Origin: CAVXYG01 sp963766005
GTDB lineage: Bacteria > Actinomycetota > Actinomycetes > S36-B12 > GCA-2699445
Reading direction: 5' to 3'
DNA: 64,000 nt
Assembly: GCA_963766005.1 (NCBI GenBank)
Contig: CAVXYG010000018.1
Location: 90,079 to 154,078, forward strand
Shown one piece after another: positions 47,009-57,047 of this stretch. A program made the position numbers and the translations under genes. Below the pieces are notes generated by a model, which was not told where the DNA came from, ran no database searches, and saw only the letters and a list, made by a program, of their open reading frames with translations. Each line of letters opens with the position of its first letter. Position 1 is the stretch's first letter.

Positions 47009-48296
47009 CGGCCTCGGCGACGACGACGCCGGGTCGACCCGACGCGGCTGCTCGTCGGGAGCGGCGCCCCGCTCCCGCCGGCCGCACCGCGATGGTCGTC
47101 GGGTTCGGCGCGATCGGCGTCTCATCCTTCGCGCTGCTGGCTGCCGGCCCACGCCTGCTGGGCCCGGTCGGCTACACCTCGTTGGCCCTGGCGTGGACGG
47201 TGGTCACGATCGTCGGCGTCGGCGTCGCGGCGCCGGGGGAGCAGACGATCACGCGCGGGATTGCCGCCGGCGCCGGACTCGGGGTCGTGACGACGGTCGG
47301 GAGGCGCCTGGCCGTGCTTCCCCTGGTATCGGCCGCACTGCTGCCGCTCAGCGTCATGGTGCTGGACGACCAGGTCCGCGAGGGCGCGCTCTGGACCACC
47401 ATGCTGACGGTGGCCGCGATCGGCTGGGTCGGCGTGGCCTGCGTGCGGGGCATGCTCGCCGGAACCCACCGATTCCGCGCCTACGCCGTGACGCTGCTGA
47501 CCGAGGGGGTCTCCCGCGTCGCGCTCGTTCTGGTCGCACTGGCGCGGCCGGCACAGGCCGCCCCGCTGCTCGCGGCCGCGATCGGGCTGCCGCTGCTGCT
47601 GAGCGCCGCGGTGGGGTGGTGGGTCCTGCGGGCCGACCTGCACGTGCCCGGAGAGGCGGTCGCGAGGACACGCGGCGCGAACAGGCCGCCATCACCGCGG
47701 TCGCCCTGTTCGGTCAGGTCTGCCTGAGTACGGCGGCGCTCTGGCTGCAGTGGCAGTCGGCCGACGCCGCGGTAGCCGGCGCCTTCGTCTCCGCGACGGC
47801 CTACTTCCGGATTCCGCTGCTGCTGGCCGGCGGGCTGTACGGTCCCACGCTGGCCGACGCCGCCCGTCAGTACGCGCTCGGCAACCGCGCCGGCGTCCTG
47901 CAACGGACCGCCGGCGCGCTGGCGGCTGGGGTCGGCGGTTCCACCGTCATCGTCGGTCTGCTGCTGCTGGCGTCCCCAGCGGCACTGTTCGTGCTGTACG
48001 GAGCGGACATCGGGCTGGCGAGCCCGGTGCTCGTCCTGCTGGGGGTGGGCACGATCGCAACGGTGGCGGGCAACATCGTGACCCAGGTGCTCTACGGCTG
48101 CCAGCGCGCACCGTCCGCCGCGCTCGCCTGGGCGCCGCCGGCACTGGTCACGACCGTGCTCTACGCGCTGTCCGACGGCGACGTGACACGACTGGCCGCC
48201 GCGATGGCGGCGGGCCAGGTCCTCGCCGTGGTGGTGCTGCTGGCACTGCTGCCGCGGGCGCTGCCGGCCTCGGCACCCCTGCGGTGGCACCCATGA
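47005..48296 (+). CDS. Wzx/MATE-like polysaccharide flippase, one frame break
   Basis: GTG 47005 (VTASATTTPGR), about 430 aa when repaired. Twelve or so membrane segments, starting VVGFGAIGVSSFALLAAG and LLGPVGYTSLALAW, the beginning typical of polysaccharide_synt/MATE-like lipid-linked glycan flippases. The frame breaks at about 47670 between GEAVAR and EDTRREQAAITAVALF; the second half then reads to 48296 (YFRIPLLLAGGLYGPTL, IVTQVLYGCQRAPSA). Likely exports undecaprenyl-linked oligosaccharides. Its stop overlaps the next glycosyltransferase by 4 bp. Confidence 0.75.
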
Positions 48297-49352
48297 CCAC
48301 GCCGCTGGTCGGGGTGGTCATCCTGGCGTTCGGCGACGAGCCGCTGCTGGGAGAGGTCGTGGCCGCCGTGCTCGGCTCCACCGGCGTCGCGGTCGACCTC
48401 GTGGTCGTGGACAACGGGTACACCGGCACGGCTGGCGACCATCTGCGCTCCCAGCCGCTGCGCTGGATCGATCCGGGCCGCAACACCGGCTTCGCGGCGG
48501 GCAGCAACCTGGGGGCGCGCGCGGTCGGGGGCGATTGCGTGGCCTTCGTCAACAGCGACGCGGTGGTGGCGGCGGATGCGCTGCAGGCGCTGACCTCCGG
48601 AGCTCGACGACGCCGGTGTCGGTATCGCGACAGCGCAGGTACTGCTGTACGACGAGCCCGACATCGTCAACAGTGCCGGCAACCCGGTGCACTACAGCCT
48701 GGTGTCCTGGGCCGGCGGCTGGGGCGATGGCGTCGACCGCCACCGCGACCGGCTGGAGCCGGCCAGCGCCAGCGGCACGCTGCTGGCGCTGCGTCGGGCG
48801 GTCTTCGAGGAGCTGGGCGGGTTCCACGAGATGCTCTTCGCCTACGGCGAGGATGTGGAGCTCAGCCTTCGCGCCTGGCAAAGCGGCTACCGGGTGCGCT
48901 ACGTGCCCACAGCCAGGGTCTGGCACCGGTACCGCTTCGGCAGGCACCCGGGCAAGCTGGGCCTCCTGGAACGCAACCGCTGGATCAACCTGCTGACGCT
49001 GCTGGAGTTCCGGACGCTGCTGCGGCTGGCGCCGGGGCTGCTGGCCGTCGATGCCGGGGTATGGGTCTCGGCCCTGCGCGGCGGTTGGCTTCGGGACAAG
49101 GCGCGCGCCACCGCCTGGCTGCTGGGCCACGGCCGATCGATCCGCGATCGCCGGGCATGGGTGCAGGGCCGACGCCGCCTGCCCGACGCTGCCATCCTGC
49201 CGCTCCTGGCCACCCGAATCGAGCCGTCGGCGCGCACCGGGGAACTCGTGCCGGACGGCGTGAACACCCTGATCTCGGCGCTCGGGCGACTGGCCGGTGC
49301 CGGACAGGAACAGCCAGCGAACGCCGAACGTGCCCGCTCCGGCGGCTCCTGA
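48293..49352 (+). CDS. Family 2 glycosyltransferase (rhamnosyltransferase-like), one frame break
   Basis: ATG 48293. GT-A motifs VGVVILAFGDEPLLGE, LVVVDNGYTG, RNTGFAAGSNLGAR, FVNSDAVVA; one extra G at about 48600 breaks the frame and LDDAGVGIATAQV resumes it; then GTLLALRRAVFEELGGFHE, LFAYGEDVELSLRA and YRVRYVPTARVWH, the second half of WbbL/GT2 type rhamnosyltransferases. Last about 120 residues are basic and membrane-peripheral. About 353 aa repaired. Works in the same coupled unit as the flippase. Confidence 0.78.
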
Positions 49353-49556
49353 TCCGCCGTTCCGGCGGCGGTGGGCGCCTGATCGTCGTGCGTTTTCCCC
49401 ACCCCTCTAGGCGTTGTCGACCACGGCGAAGTAGGCTAGCGCCGTTGCGCAAGCACTCTCAGTGACGGTGCAGGCTCGCGGTAGACGTGGGGAACGCATC
49501 CCGCGAACGGGACTCAGCCGGTGGACGTCGGCCGGCTGCGGGGGAGGTACGACGGT

Positions 49557-52479
49557 ATGGGCTCCGACCTCAGGACGAGCACTCGAACCTGGTGGATCAT
49601 CGCGGCGGCCGCGGCGGCGCTGCTGCTCGGGCTGCTGCAGCCCATGGCACCCACCGCGAGCGCAGCAGAACCCCCAGCCGACTACGTGGGCGTGACGCCC
49701 CTGCGGGTCGCCGACACCCGCAGCGGCACGGGCGTCGCGAGGGGGAGGCTCCAGGCCCGCACGGTGCTCGAGGTTGACACGGCCTCGGCCTCGTCTGTGC
49801 CCGTGAACGCCGAAGCCGTCTGGCTCAACGTGACCGTCACGGATCCCGACGCCCCGGGGTGGTTGGCCGCCTACCCCTGCGGTTCGACCCGACCCAATGC
49901 CTCCAACCTCAACTTCACCAGCGAGCAGACCATCGCCAACGCCGTCGCCGTGGCCGTCGGCGATTCCGGCCGGGTCTGCATCTACACCGCCGCCACCGCG
50001 CATGTCATCGTCGACCTCAACGGGTACTTCCCGGCGGCGTCGGCGTACACCGCCGGGAATCCGACGCGACTGGCGGACACCCGGACCGGCTCCGGCGTGC
50101 GCGCCGGCAGAGTCGAGCGCGGACAAGTGCTCACGGTCCCGGTGGGCGGGCGCGCCGGTGTGCCTGCCGATGCCAAGGCCGCTTCGCTCAACGTCACCGT
50201 GACCGAGCCCGCCACGACGGGTTTCGTCACCGTCTTCCCCTGCGGCCAGTCGCGTCCGACCGCATCGAACCTCAACTTCACCGCAGGGCAGAGTATCCCG
50301 AACGCCGTGGTGGCCAAGCTGGGCGAGAAGGGGACGATCTGTCTGTTCACGTCGGCGACGACCCATCTCATCGTCGACGTCAACGGAGCCTACGCGGCGG
50401 ACTCGGTCTACACCCCGCGCAATGCCGTGCGGGCCGCCGACACGCGCAACGGCACCGGTGTCCGCGCCGGGCGTGCTCGTCGGCGGAACAGCCCTCCCAG
50501 TCCCTATTGCCGGGCGCTATGGGTTCCCCGAGGAGATCTCAGCGGTCACGCTCAACGTCACCGCCACCGAGCCCCGAGGGACCGGGTGGCTCACCGTCTA
50601 TGCCTGCGGGACTCCCCGGCCGACCGCGTCCAATCTGAACTTCACGACCGGTCAGACCATCGCCAACGCCGCCAACACCCAGGTCGGCGATGACGGCAGC
50701 GTCTGCGTCTACAGCTCCACCACGACCCATGTGCTGCTCGACGTCAACGGCGACTACCCCCCGACGCCGCCGAAGGACACGACTCCCGCCGGACCCCGTC
50801 ACCGACCTCAGGGTCACAGAGGAGACCGAGGAGAGCATCTCGCTGGCCTGGCGCAACCCGGCCGAGGCAGATCTCTTCGAGGTCATCGTCCGCCGCGCCA
50901 TCGGCGCCACGGCGCCGACCAGCCCCACTGACCGGCGCGCAAGGTCGCGTTGTCCAGCCCCACCGCAACGAGCGTGCAGGACCGCGGCTTGGATCCCGGC
51001 CAGACGTACAGCTATGCGGTCTACACCATGGACATCGCCGGGAACCTCACCCGGCAGCCCGCGAAGGTCACCGGGAGCACGGTGGATACGACGCCACCGG
51101 GCCCGGTCACCGACCTCAAGGTCAGCGGCGCCACGGCGAGCTCGGTCACCCTCACCTGGAGCAACCCCGCGAGCTCAGACCTTGACGAGGTGCTCGTGCG
51201 GCGAGCGAAGGGGAGCACGCCGCCGGCCGATCCCGCGGCCGGGACGGCGGTTCCCCTGGCCGACGAGACCGCGACCTCCGCCACCGATACGGCGTTGCTG
51301 CCCACGACCTCCTACAGCTACGCCGTCTTCACGCGCGACCGCAGCGGGAACACCAATCCGTCCCCGGTCACGGTGACGGCCACGACCGCGAAGGCCCTGG
51401 CCGGCGCCCAGGTGACCACCGGCTTCCGGCACTCCTGCGGTCTCGACGCCGTCGGGACCGCCTGGTGCTGGGGCTGGAACGGGTTCGGGCAGCTCGGCGA
51501 CGGCACGGTCACCGACTCCAGCACCCCGGTGAAGGTCTCGGGCGATCGCGTGTACGACGCGATCTCCGCAGGCAACGACCACACCTGCGCGATCGACACC
51601 GATGGTGCCGCCTGGTGCTGGGGGCGCAACAGCTCCGGGCAGCTCGGCGACGGGACGCTCGAGAAACGCTCGATGCCCGTGGCTGTCCAGGGCGGGCGCG
51701 CCTTCCGCGACATCAGCGGTGGCAGCCTGCAGACCTGCGCCCTCGACACCGACGGTGCCGCCTGGTGCTGGGGCCACAACAGCGACGGCCAGCTCGGCGA
51801 CGGTTCCACGGCAACACGGACGACGACACCGGTCGCCGTCGCAGGCGGGCACCGCTTCAGCGAGATCAGCAGCGGCCTGCACCATACCTGCGGCCTCGAC
51901 GCCAGCGGTGGCACCGTCCGATGCTGGGGGCGCAACTCCTCGGGGCAGCTCGGCGACACGACGACCGAACCGCGCACCCGGCCTGCCGCCGTCGCCGGAA
52001 CCTATCGAGCCGTGACCGCCGGCGACACGCACACGTGCGCGATCGATACCGACGCCGCCGCCTGGTGCTGGGGGTCGAACACCGCCGGACAGATCGGCGA
52101 TGACACGATCAGCGACCTGCGCAGCGCGCCCACGGCGGTGCTGGGCGAGCGGGCCTACTCCACGATCGTCGGCGGCGGCCTGCACACCTGCGCCCTCGCC
52201 ACCGACGGCAAGCCCTGGTGCTGGGGCTCCAACCGCTACGGCGAGCTCGGCGTGGGCGTTCCGATCGTCCTGAGCCGCACCCCGGTCGCGGTCGAGCCCG
52301 CTGGATCCGGCGCGTTCGACACCATCGCGGCCGGCGGCGGGCCGGACGGCGGGCAGACCTGCGGGATCGATACCGCTGGGGCCGCCTGGTGCTGGGGGTG
52401 GAACAGCAGCGGGCAGTTGGGAGATACCACCACCGAAGACCGGTACTCGCCCTCCGCTGTGACGCCCGCGAGCGGCTGA
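49557..52479 (+). CDS. Secreted repeat protein: cysteine modules, fibronectin-like domains and RCC1 propeller, three frame breaks
   Basis: ATG 49557 with GGGGGAGG upstream. Signal peptide TWWIIAAAAAALLLGLLQP. Three modules as in the 44116 protein (PNASNLNFTSEQTIANAVA, GRVCIYTAATAHVIVDLNG; then PTRLADTR), two fibronectin-III-like domains (PGPVTDLKVSGATASSVTL; SYSYAVFTRDRSGN) and about seven RCC1 repeats, each with a near-invariant GAAWCWG.NSSGQLGDGT core plus a cysteine pair (HTCAIDTDGAAWCWG). Breaks at ~50470, ~50795 and ~50940, each one base. Repaired length ~970 aa. RCC1 propellers bind proteins or glycans; secretion suggests surface adhesion or extracellular binding. The cysteine pattern suggests disulfide-locked blades. 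Confidence 0.75.
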
Positions 52480-52607
52480 GCGGCCGCTGCCCGGCGCGAA
52501 GGACGCGGCGGCATCGGGCACAGCGGCCTTGCAGGTCCGCCCGTGACGAGCTCGTCCTCGCGAAACGACGCGCGCTAGCGGCCTGGCCGCCAAGCGAAGG
52601 GCGTGGC

Positions 52608-54092
52608 CTACGCCGGTTCCTGGCGGCTCACCTCGCCGACGCGCTCCCCGGCGTCGGACCCTGGACCCTGCGGCTGGTCAGACAGCAGGCGAAACGCCGA
52701 GACCATCAGTCCCGCTGCGGCCACCGTGCCCAGCACCCAGATGGCGGCCGGCTGCCACGTGGCACCGATCGGCCACTCGGCATCGAGCGTCAGGTCGGGA
52801 CCCGCGACATCGGTCCCCGTGACGTAGCGGCGCAGCTGCACATGCAGGGCAGCACTGGCTGCGACCGTCATCGCGACCGTCGCGATCCAGCGCTGAGGCG
52901 GCGCCAATCGCAGGCTGGCCCGGTCGAGGGGCGCCAGGGCCGCCGCCACGAACAGCACCACCAGCGGCATCGCGTAGCGCGGTTGGAACAGCGTTCCCAC
53001 GACTCCGCCGCTGCGCTGCAGCACCAGCAGCGGATAGACCACCAGCGCTGCTGCGAGTGCGGCCAGCATCAGGGCCTTGCGCGCGCCGAGCGTCCGTACC
53101 CCCGCCAGGACCAGTCCGCCGGTCACGAGAATGACGGGGAACCACGTCAGGCTCGGCATGGCCGTGTCCAGCCACCCCAGCCCGAAGGTCGCCCCGAAGA
53201 CGCCGACCCAGATGTCCGGCAGCGCCAGCAGGTTGTTCCACAGCAGGGGGATACCGGAGGCGACGTCGGCACCGGCCAGACCGGTCTCCAAGGCGTCGCT
53301 CTGGCCCGCCCCGAGGACGGCCGCACCGAGAGCGATGACGAGGACGCCGAGGCCCAGCGACGCTCGGAGCTGGTCGCGGCTGCGCGCGTACAGGATGAGC
53401 ATGCCGACCAGGAGCGCTGCGGCGATGCCCGAGGTATCCGCCCGCGAGCTGGCCAGGAACGCCCCCAGCACGGCGGCGAGCGCCGCGACCCCCGCAGCCT
53501 TCGCCGTCGTGGCGTGCAGCAGCGCATACGACGCCGGGAGCAGTGCGGCGACCCCCGCCACAGCCCAACTGCTCGGATTCGTCGACGGGTAGACGAACAG
53601 CCCCAGCGGCACCGCGGTGACCGTCCAGGCCAGGATCTGGCTGTCCCGCAGCAACGGGCTGGACCACGCAGCCAGGCCCAGCACGACGAGCCCGGCCGTC
53701 ATGGCCGCGACCCGCATCAGTACGACCGAGCGGGAAGTATCCGGACCCACGAACCGGCTCATGACGACGTGGAACGTGGGCGGATAGAGGCTCTCCTCGG
53801 GAGCCGCCACCGCGACGCGTTCGCCGTCCGGCCGCACCGCGCAGGCACCGCTGACCTCGGGCTTGAACGCATAGCAGGCCAGGCTCTGGAGTTCCTGCGG
53901 GACCTCCACCAGCGACTCGCCGCTGGCGCCGTCCACCGCCCGGCACGCCTCCTCCGCGCCGGTGGCGCACCAGATGGTCGTCAGATGGAACCCGTCGTCG
54001 GGCGCGCTGCCGACCGGTGACGACAGCGCCCACGCCACGCCGAGGAGCCACGCGGACAGCGCGATCACGGCGTAGGTCACCCGTCGGGACAC
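52608..54092 (-). CDS. DUF2142 family membrane protein (glycosyltransferase-like), copy A
   Basis: 494 aa from GTG 54092, chosen because a TACGCT box stands 6 nt before it. About 11 membrane segments; N-terminal PVGSAPDDGFHL follows the family's (P.G.APDE.FH) loop, with a cysteine-bearing extracytoplasmic region (CATGAEEACRAV, CYAFKPEVSGACAV). The family is found in teichoic-acid and polysaccharide loci and resembles GT-C transferases that use a lipid-linked sugar; function unproven. Copy B lies divergent at 54342. Intact frame. Confidence 0.8.
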   Translation of the reverse strand: MSRRVTYAVIALSAWLLGVAWALSSPVGSAPDDGFHLTTIWCATGAEEACRAVDGASGESLVEVPQELQSLACYAFKPEVSGACAVRPDGERVAVAAPEESLYPPTFHVVMSRFVGPDTSRSVVLMRVAAMTAGLVVLGLAAWSSPLLRDSQILAWTVTAVPLGLFVYPSTNPSSWAVAGVAALLPASYALLHATTAKAAGVAALAAVLGAFLASSRADTSGIAAALLVGMLILYARSRDQLRASLGLGVLVIALGAAVLGAGQSDALETGLAGADVASGIPLLWNNLLALPDIWVGVFGATFGLGWLDTAMPSLTWFPVILVTGGLVLAGVRTLGARKALMLAALAAALVVYPLLVLQRSGGVVGTLFQPRYAMPLVVLFVAAALAPLDRASLRLAPPQRWIATVAMTVAASAALHVQLRRYVTGTDVAGPDLTLDAEWPIGATWQPAAIWVLGTVAAAGLMVSAFRLLSDQPQGPGSDAGERVGEVSRQEPA

Positions 54093-54098
54093 GCCGCG

Positions 54099-54104
54099 AG
54101 CGTA
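54099..54104 (-). promoter_or_regulatory. Predicted -10 box (TACGCT) of DUF2142 copy A
   Basis: TACGCT stands 6 nt before GTG 54092 with no ribosome site between, the same arrangement as for the other leaderless genes here. Confidence 0.45.
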
Positions 54105-54341
54105 CTCCCGCTCGGGCAGCAACCGGCCGCCGAACGTGTTCCGGATCGGGCTCCCCGGGCAGCGCCGTGTGGGAAAGCGGCGATGCTCCCGCAACCCCGT
54201 GCCATGGTGGGCGCCGTGTCAGGATCGGAGCTCTTCGGCCGCTCTGCGTCCCCTGCCGAGGCGGCCGGATGCTACGGTGCCGCTGCGCATGGGCGCTGCG
54301 CACCGAGCCATGCTTGAGCCGCCGAAGCAGAGGAGCCGTGT

Positions 54342-56006
54342 ATGCCATCCGAGGTCCCGGGCGGCGCGACCGAGGGGGAGGCCGCGCTCGCGGACGCAGG
54401 GACCCCGACCCGCCCCCGGCGCCGCGTCGGGGCGACCGCATGGGCTGCGCTGTGGTGCCTGCCGTACCTGCTGCTCGGCGTCGCGTGGGTGTTCAGCAAC
54501 CCGCCCGGGGCCGCTCCGGACGAGTTGGACCACCTCATCAAGGCGATCGGGGCCGGCCGCCTCGAGATCGGCCAGGAGTACCAGGGCACCGGCGAGCTGC
54601 CCAAGGAGATCCGCAACGACTCGATCAGTCGCGTCATCGCCTTCCCCGCCAAGCTGGATCCGTATGAGTACAACTGCTTCGCCCGCAATCCCGATGTCAC
54701 GGCGGACTGCCTCCCGGTCGAGGTCCCGGGAGGGGACGAGATCATCGAGCGCCGGACCAAGGTCGGCGCCTACCCGGTCATGGTCTACATCCCGATCGGG
54801 ATTCCGACGCTGCTCGCACAGACCCCCGACCAGGCGTTCTACCTGGCGCGCTCCGCCGGCCTGCTGCTGTCCGTCGGCCTGCTGTTCCTCGGGGTGCGGC
54901 ACCTCACGCAGTGGCTGGGGCGCTGGGCGGGCACCGGGCTGGCCATCGCGCTGACGCCGATGGCGGTGTTCACCGCGTCCTCGGTGTCCGCCAACGGCAT
55001 CGAGATCATGTCCGCGGCCACCGTTGCCGCCCTGACGGTCGTGGCCATGCGGGCCCCGGAGACCCTGGCGCGGCCCGGGACACTGGCGGTCCTCGCCGTG
55101 GCCGGTTCCGCGCTGGTCCTCTCGCGCCAACTCGGCATCGTGACGTTCTCCCTGCTGGCACTGATCGTGCTGGTGACCGGCGGCTGGCGCGTCGTGTGGC
55201 GCGAGCTGGTGGCGCGCAACCTCGCGCTCATCGCGACCGGCGCGGTCCTGGCCGCCAGCGCCGGGCTGCTGGTGTGGTGGGAGCTGACCTACGACAACCC
55301 GGTGCTGACCGGGCCGGCGCTGGCGCCGGGGGCCTTCAGCGCCTGGGCCGGCTACCTGGACTTCTACGCCGAATCGGCCATCGGCCTCTTCGGCTGGCTG
55401 GATTCGCCGATGCCGGATGCAACCCTGTGGGCCTGGGGACTGCTGGTCGCCGCCGTCGCGCTGGCCGCGCTGCTCGTGGGACGCTGGCCGGACGTCGCCG
55501 CGCTCGCGCTGGTCGCGCTGGCGGTCGCCGTCGTCGCCTACGTCACCTATGCCACGGTGTTCTTCCCTATCGAGGCCAACCTGCAGGGCCGGCACCTGCT
55601 GTCCCTGTTCGTGGTCTTGCCGCTGCTGGCCGTCGTGGCGCTCTTCGAGCTCGCCGCTCGGGCCCGGCGGCGATCCATCGGCCTGCGGATCGCGTGGGTG
55701 GTCGCCGCGCTCGTGCCGCTGATCCAACTCATCGCGATCTACTGCAACGCCCGCCGCTACGCCGTGGGGGTGTCGGGCCCGTGGCTCTTCCTCGACGCGG
55801 CCAGGTGGGAGCCCCCGCTGGGTTGGGCGATCTGGCTGGCGATCGCCGCGGTTGCCGCCGCAGCGCTGGCCGTGGTGCTGGTGCGCGGCGGGGCCGACCG
55901 CGTCGATCCCGCGACACCGGCGGCCGAAGCCGATCAGGCGCTGCCGGTATCGGCCGGTCGACCCGGGGGCACCTCGGAGGCCACCACGAACACCCAGCGC
56001 CGATAG
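54342..56006 (+). CDS. DUF2142 family membrane protein, copy B
   Basis: 554 aa, ATG 54342 preceded by GAGGAG. N-terminal basic cytoplasmic tail, then VAWVFSNPPGAAPDELDHL (the family loop with PDE), an extracytoplasmic domain with NCFARNPDVTADCLP, and about eleven membrane segments. Related to copy A by layout and loop motif (PPGAAPDE against PVGSAPDD) but diverged. Its end overlaps the convergent GtrA gene by about 70 bp. Likely involved in surface glycan synthesis or transfer. Confidence 0.82.
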   Translation: MPSEVPGGATEGEAALADAGTPTRPRRRVGATAWAALWCLPYLLLGVAWVFSNPPGAAPDELDHLIKAIGAGRLEIGQEYQGTGELPKEIRNDSISRVIAFPAKLDPYEYNCFARNPDVTADCLPVEVPGGDEIIERRTKVGAYPVMVYIPIGIPTLLAQTPDQAFYLARSAGLLLSVGLLFLGVRHLTQWLGRWAGTGLAIALTPMAVFTASSVSANGIEIMSAATVAALTVVAMRAPETLARPGTLAVLAVAGSALVLSRQLGIVTFSLLALIVLVTGGWRVVWRELVARNLALIATGAVLAASAGLLVWWELTYDNPVLTGPALAPGAFSAWAGYLDFYAESAIGLFGWLDSPMPDATLWAWGLLVAAVALAALLVGRWPDVAALALVALAVAVVAYVTYATVFFPIEANLQGRHLLSLFVVLPLLAVVALFELAARARRRSIGLRIAWVVAALVPLIQLIAIYCNARRYAVGVSGPWLFLDAARWEPPLGWAIWLAIAAVAAAALAVVLVRGGADRVDPATPAAEADQALPVSAGRPGGTSEATTNTQRR

Positions 56007-56383
56007 GCGAAGAACCGGCCGATGGTGGCCAGGCCGATCGCCGTCAGGCGCAGCGCGTTCAGCGTCGGCAGGGCCAGGTCCAGCGCCACTCCGATCGCGA
56101 CGGCGCACTGGATGAGACCGACGGCGACGACGTTGATGGCGATGAAGACCAGCCAGGCGCGGCCGAGGTGCCCGGTGGTCCGCTGCCGGAAGGTCAGGGC
56201 CTTGTTGCCCACGAACGACACCACCACCCCCAGGCAGAATCCCAGGAAGCTGGCAGGCAGCGGGTCTGCACCGGCGAGGACGGCCGCGTTGAACGTCCCG
56301 ACATCGGCGAGCAGGCCCAGCACGCCGACCGCGACGAACCCCCGGACCTCGTACCAGGGGATGCCCGAGGGGTAGCGCGGCAC
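55934..56383 (-). CDS. GtrA family membrane protein
   Basis: 149 aa from GTG 56383 (VPRYPSGIPWYEVRGF). Four membrane segments with the family pattern FVAVGVLGLLADVGTFNAAV and VVVSFVGNKALTFRQR, then AYRRWVFV near the end. GtrA-like proteins flip or anchor lipid-linked sugars, often beside glycosyltransferases. Starts 8 nt after the stop of the methyltransferase gene and overlaps DUF2142 copy B tail to tail. Confidence 0.85.
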   Translation of the reverse strand: MPRYPSGIPWYEVRGFVAVGVLGLLADVGTFNAAVLAGADPLPASFLGFCLGVVVSFVGNKALTFRQRTTGHLGRAWLVFIAINVVAVGLIQCAVAIGVALDLALPTLNALRLTAIGLATIGRFFAYRRWVFVVASEVPPGRPADTGSA

Positions 56384-56390
56384 GGACGGG

Positions 56391-57047
56391 CTAGGCCGGA
56401 CGGCGCGCGACGATGAGCATCTGGCCGGCCTGCGGCTTGATCGGCGAGCGGAGGTAGGCCGTGATGAGCAGCCGCGACACCGGCAGCCGCGACTGCAGGG
56501 AGAAGGGCATGAACCGCGGCTCGACGTGCTCCAGTTCCAGACCCATGGCGCGCAGGAAGGCCGCCATCCCCACATCCGACCAGATGGAGACGTGGGTGTA
56601 GTCGTCGAAGTACCGCTTGCTGCAGAGCCGGTAGTTGGGCTGCACGAGCAGGAGTCGGCCCCCGGGCTTCAGCACGCGCAGCGATTCCGCGACCAGTTCT
56701 TCGACCACGGGCCGCTCGAGATGCTCCAGCAGGTTCGAGGCGAAGACCGCATCGACGGCGGCGTCGGCCAGGAACGACAGGTCCTGCGCCGGCCCGACAT
56801 GGGCCTCGACACCAGGTCCCGCCGCCTCGGGCAATCCGTCCCACAGATCCACGGCGATCCGGCGCTGCGCAGTCACGGAGTTGATGAAGTCGCACCAGCC
56901 GGCCCCGAGCTCCACCACGGTGTCCGTGGCGCCGATGTAGTCGCTGAACACTTCGTCGCAGAGCGTCTGCCACACGACGGCGCGCCTCGGGTCGTGGGCC
57001 AGCCGTGTGTCGAAGTACGCCTGGTCAGCGCCGTGAATCCTGCCCAT
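56391..57047 (-). CDS. Class I SAM-dependent methyltransferase
   Basis: 218 aa, ATG 57047. Motif I VVELGAGWCDFINSV (residues ~43-57), motif post-I acidic (AVDLWDG), motif II region VDAVFASNLLEHLERP, motif III LKPGGRLLLVQPNYRL. A Methyltransf_11/23-type protein whose loop FDDYTHVSIWSD is typical of enzymes in glycan clusters. Substrate unknown, probably a sugar or glycolipid. Overlaps the neighbouring glycosyltransferase by 23 bp; together with GtrA it forms a minus-strand unit. Confidence 0.85.
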   Translation of the reverse strand: MGRIHGADQAYFDTRLAHDPRRAVVWQTLCDEVFSDYIGATDTVVELGAGWCDFINSVTAQRRIAVDLWDGLPEAAGPGVEAHVGPAQDLSFLADAAVDAVFASNLLEHLERPVVEELVAESLRVLKPGGRLLLVQPNYRLCSKRYFDDYTHVSIWSDVGMAAFLRAMGLELEHVEPRFMPFSLQSRLPVSRLLITAYLRSPIKPQAGQMLIVARRPA

